Shown here: positions 62,002 through 64,000 of the stretch, piece after piece
Layout: every line of letters begins with the position of its first letter
How positions within the stretch are numbered: the first letter of the stretch is position 1
NCBI GenBank assembly: GCA_037200885.1
Contig: JBBCIN010000003.1
Span: 1,116,001-1,180,000 of the forward strand
Source of the DNA: PMG-095 sp037200885
GTDB taxonomy: Bacteria > Myxococcota_A > Polyangia > Polyangiales > Polyangiaceae
DNA: 64,000 nt
Direction: 5' to 3'
The notes under the pieces: model-generated
The model's database searches: none
Told to the model about the DNA's origin: nothing
What the model saw: only the letters and a program-made list of their open reading frames with translations
Position numbers and translations under genes: made by a program

Positions 62002-63543
62002 GTGACCTCGCTTTTGCCTCGTGAGATCCGCCCTCGCTCTCGTGTAGGGCTGAACAAGCGGCTCCGGCAAATCCCGTTCTTGGTGATCGCGCCCACGGTG
62101 GTGCTGATCGTCGGCTTGGCCGCGGGGCTCGCGCTGGCGGTGTCTGGCACGAGTCGCCTGCGCGCACAAAGTGACGACGCGGCCGAGCTGCGCTGTCGGC
62201 TGCTCTCGCTGACGCTCGCCGAGCGCCTACGCCGCACCTCCGAAGAGGATCGCGCGATCGTCTTGGAGCGCGCCGCGCGCCGTTCGGGAGCCGAGCTGCT
62301 CTTGGTCAGCGCGACGGGCCACGTGGTGGTGGATGCGACCCAGGGCGCGCCGCCCAAAGTTCGGCTGCTCGAGCTGATGGTGGCCGGCGAGGGCGAGACC
62401 ACCACCGAACTCGGCCGTTCACGCTTCTTCTCGGCCGCGTTCCCAGGCCCCAACGAATACATGAACGTGCTGGCGTTCGTCGCCGCGCCGGCCACGCCCT
62501 TCGCCACCGGCTCGCTTTTGGTTTGGGTGGCGACCCTGACTGCGCTCTTGGTCGGCGTGGCCGCGTTGGCCGCGCTGGCGCTGGTTCGCGACGTGCACTC
62601 GGACGTGACCTTCGTGCGCAACCGGATCGTGGAGATGGCGCGCGAGGGCGCCGACCCCACGGGCGAACCGATCCCGGTGCGCTCGGTGGATTTGGTCGGG
62701 CTTCTGACCAGCGCCTTCAACGTCCTAGTGGACAGGTTCACCGCGGCCGAGCACGCTTATCGCCAGGATTTGTCCGGCGCACTCGCTTACGATCGCGATC
62801 GGAGCGATTTTTTGGCGGCCCTGAGCCACGAGCTGCGCACACCCCTGAACGCGATTTTGGGCTTCACGGACGTGCTCTTGAGCGAGGTCGACGGCCCGCT
62901 CAGCGCGGACGCACAGGAAAATCTTTCGGTCGTGCGCAACAGCGGTCAACACCTGCGCGCGTTGATCGACGACATTTTGGATCTCTCCGCGCTCGAATCC
63001 GGCGAGCTCAGACTCACCTGCAAGATGATCGACGTGCTCTCGATTGGCCAAGAGGTGGTGCGCGAGGCGCGCATCGCAGCCGAGGCCAAGCAGCTCGAGA
63101 TCAGCGTGGTTGGCAACCGCGCGATGGCCTATGCCGATGGCCGGCGCGTCCGGCAGATCATCGGCAACATCGTGGGAAACGCGATCAAGTTCACCTCGCG
63201 CGGTGGAGTGATGCTGCGCATCGATCCGCGCGACGGCGGCGTGACCATCGCCGTCACCGACAGCGGACCGGGCATCGCTCGCGAAGACCACGAAGCAATT
63301 TTCCAGGAGTATTGGCAAGCGGGCGACGTCAAACGCCAACGCATCGGCACTGGCTTGGGCCTCGCCATTACTCGCCGCTTGGTACAAATGCACCGCGGCT
63401 TCATCGATCTGCGCAGTCAACTCGGCAAAGGCTCGACCTTCACCATCGTGTTGCCCTCGCAGCCGCCGGTCGTGAGCGCGCGACCCCCCGATCCGGTACC
63501 CGACGAGATCACCGATCCGGGTAAAAGCGTGAGGCGATCGTGA
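62002..63543 (+). CDS. Sensor histidine kinase
   Basis: A 513-residue inner-membrane kinase from GTG 62002. Two helices (residues about 26-48, FLVIAPTVVLIVGLAAGLAL, and about 170-195, LLVWVATLTALLVGVAALAA) flank a periplasmic sensor domain of about 120 residues. A HAMP-like linker and a short coil follow. The phospho-acceptor is His276 in ALSHELRTPLNAILGFTDVL. The ATP-binding domain has N (IIGNIVGNAIKFTSRGGV), G1 (VTDSGPGIAREDHEAIFQEY), and G2 (GTGLGLAITRRLVQMHRG). No receiver is fused and no response regulator is next to it in the window. The next gene overlaps by 4 bp. Confidence 0.92.
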   Translation: MTSLLPREIRPRSRVGLNKRLRQIPFLVIAPTVVLIVGLAAGLALAVSGTSRLRAQSDDAAELRCRLLSLTLAERLRRTSEEDRAIVLERAARRSGAELLLVSATGHVVVDATQGAPPKVRLLELMVAGEGETTTELGRSRFFSAAFPGPNEYMNVLAFVAAPATPFATGSLLVWVATLTALLVGVAALAALALVRDVHSDVTFVRNRIVEMAREGADPTGEPIPVRSVDLVGLLTSAFNVLVDRFTAAEHAYRQDLSGALAYDRDRSDFLAALSHELRTPLNAILGFTDVLLSEVDGPLSADAQENLSVVRNSGQHLRALIDDILDLSALESGELRLTCKMIDVLSIGQEVVREARIAAEAKQLEISVVGNRAMAYADGRRVRQIIGNIVGNAIKFTSRGGVMLRIDPRDGGVTIAVTDSGPGIAREDHEAIFQEYWQAGDVKRQRIGTGLGLAITRRLVQMHRGFIDLRSQLGKGSTFTIVLPSQPPVVSARPPDPVPDEITDPGKSVRRS

Positions 63544-64000
63544 ACGCTGCAGCTGCGCACTTGATGCGCCGCGTGCTCGGCATCGAGGCTCTCTTCACGC
63601 TCGCGTCGAGCGTGCTCTTGGCGCTCTTGACCTCACACTTTCTGGTCTTGAGCGGGCAAGTCGCGCTCGAGGGCGCGGAGACACTCGGTCTGTCGGTGCT
63701 GGCCGGCGGCCTGCTCGAACTCGGGCGCTGCCTCTGGCGCTTGCGCCGTTACCGCTTCGTGCTGCGCACGTTGGCTCTGGGCGGCAAAGCCGTGGAGGCT
63801 CGCGAGTTGTTCGCGCTGAGCGACGAGCCCGCGTACGTGGTGTTCGGCTGGCTGGCTTCGACCATGCTGAGCATCGGCGTGTTTCACACGCTGCTTCGGC
63901 CCAAGCTGGTGGATTTTTCGACGGGCATGAACCTCGCGCTGTTCGGCGTGGTGATCGTTTCGGCGGCCTCCCTCCCGCTGTTCGTGGTGGTACGCTCGGC
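63540..64000 (+). CDS. Membrane protein, N-terminal part, continues beyond window
   Basis: Starts at GTG 63540, overlapping the histidine kinase stop in GTGA, and is still open at the window end after about 153 residues. Four hydrophobic segments are visible (IEALFTLASSVLLALLTSHF; LGLSVLAGGLLELGRCLWRL; PAYVVFGWLASTMLSIGVFH; MNLALFGVVIVSAASLPLFV). There is a charged cytoplasmic loop between the second and third. No domain can be assigned from this part. The coupling suggests that it works with the histidine kinase, and an output domain may follow beyond the edge. Confidence 0.7.
   Translation, partial: MNAAAAHLMRRVLGIEALFTLASSVLLALLTSHFLVLSGQVALEGAETLGLSVLAGGLLELGRCLWRLRRYRFVLRTLALGGKAVEARELFALSDEPAYVVFGWLASTMLSIGVFHTLLRPKLVDFSTGMNLALFGVVIVSAASLPLFVVVRS

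Overview
The window reads as chromosomal DNA of a high-GC myxobacterium, most likely of the Sorangium/Polyangium side of the group. The grounds are the strong G/C third-position bias, a small secreted protein with a MYXO-CTERM-type tail, Gly/Ser-rich and Cys-rich surface lipoproteins, a Ser/Thr kinase with a membrane-anchored sensor region, an FHA-GGDEF protein and many GTG starts. No organism was given, so this is inference.

Layout. 0-7.3 kb: end of an outer-membrane-type protein, tlyA, and a czcCBA-type heavy-metal RND efflux operon (minus strand). 7.3-10.8 kb: an accessory stretch with a duplicated gene fragment, a frameshifted gene, a Cys-rich lipoprotein, copies of a dispersed repeat and a degenerate receiver-like protein. 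10.9-15.0 kb: porin plus family-3 glycoside hydrolase lipoprotein. 15.7-19.1 kb: SnoaL-like protein, GT87-like membrane protein, a VapBC-type pair and a CPBP protease. 19.2-24.6 kb: ligA with two secreted-protein genes, then a RES/ParS toxin-antitoxin pair with an array of operator-like palindromes. 24.8-27.8 kb: cinA, then a ClpB C-terminal half and the C-terminal part of a sigma-32-type factor meeting head to head at a breakpoint. 27.8-35.4 kb: FadL-type porin, Sel1-repeat lipoprotein, DUF4239-like protein, a lipoprotein and poxB. 36.1-42.4 kb: a second metal operon (Cys-rich leader protein, czcC, czcB, czcA, and a czcD cut off after its first membrane segment). 42.4-44.1 kb: small accessory block (winged-helix-like ORF, hairpin, ParE-type toxin-antitoxin pair) ending at tRNA-Thr(CGU). 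44.3-55.4 kb: mostly metabolic genes (argJ, metK, methyltransferase plus an unusual ketosynthase, cystathionine gamma-synthase-type enzyme, cystathionine beta-synthase, MYXO-CTERM protein and membrane proteins). 55.4-58.4 kb: FHA-diguanylate cyclase and the glnB-glnA nitrogen pair. 58.8-64 kb: Ser/Thr kinase, GNAT acetyltransferase, sensor histidine kinase and the start of a membrane protein.

The genes form several working groups: two metal export systems, polysaccharide breakdown with a porin, sulfur amino acid and SAM synthesis, and nitrogen assimilation through PII and glutamine synthetase. The least ordinary signals are: (i) two sharp gene-truncation joints, near 27.37 and 42.39 kb; (ii) a dispersed two-ended intergenic repeat family with six partial or complete copies; (iii) four 22-bp-phased operator sites before the ParS-type antitoxin; (iv) a ketosynthase whose catalytic Cys is Ser; (v) several decaying genes that can be read back across frameshifts or deletions.
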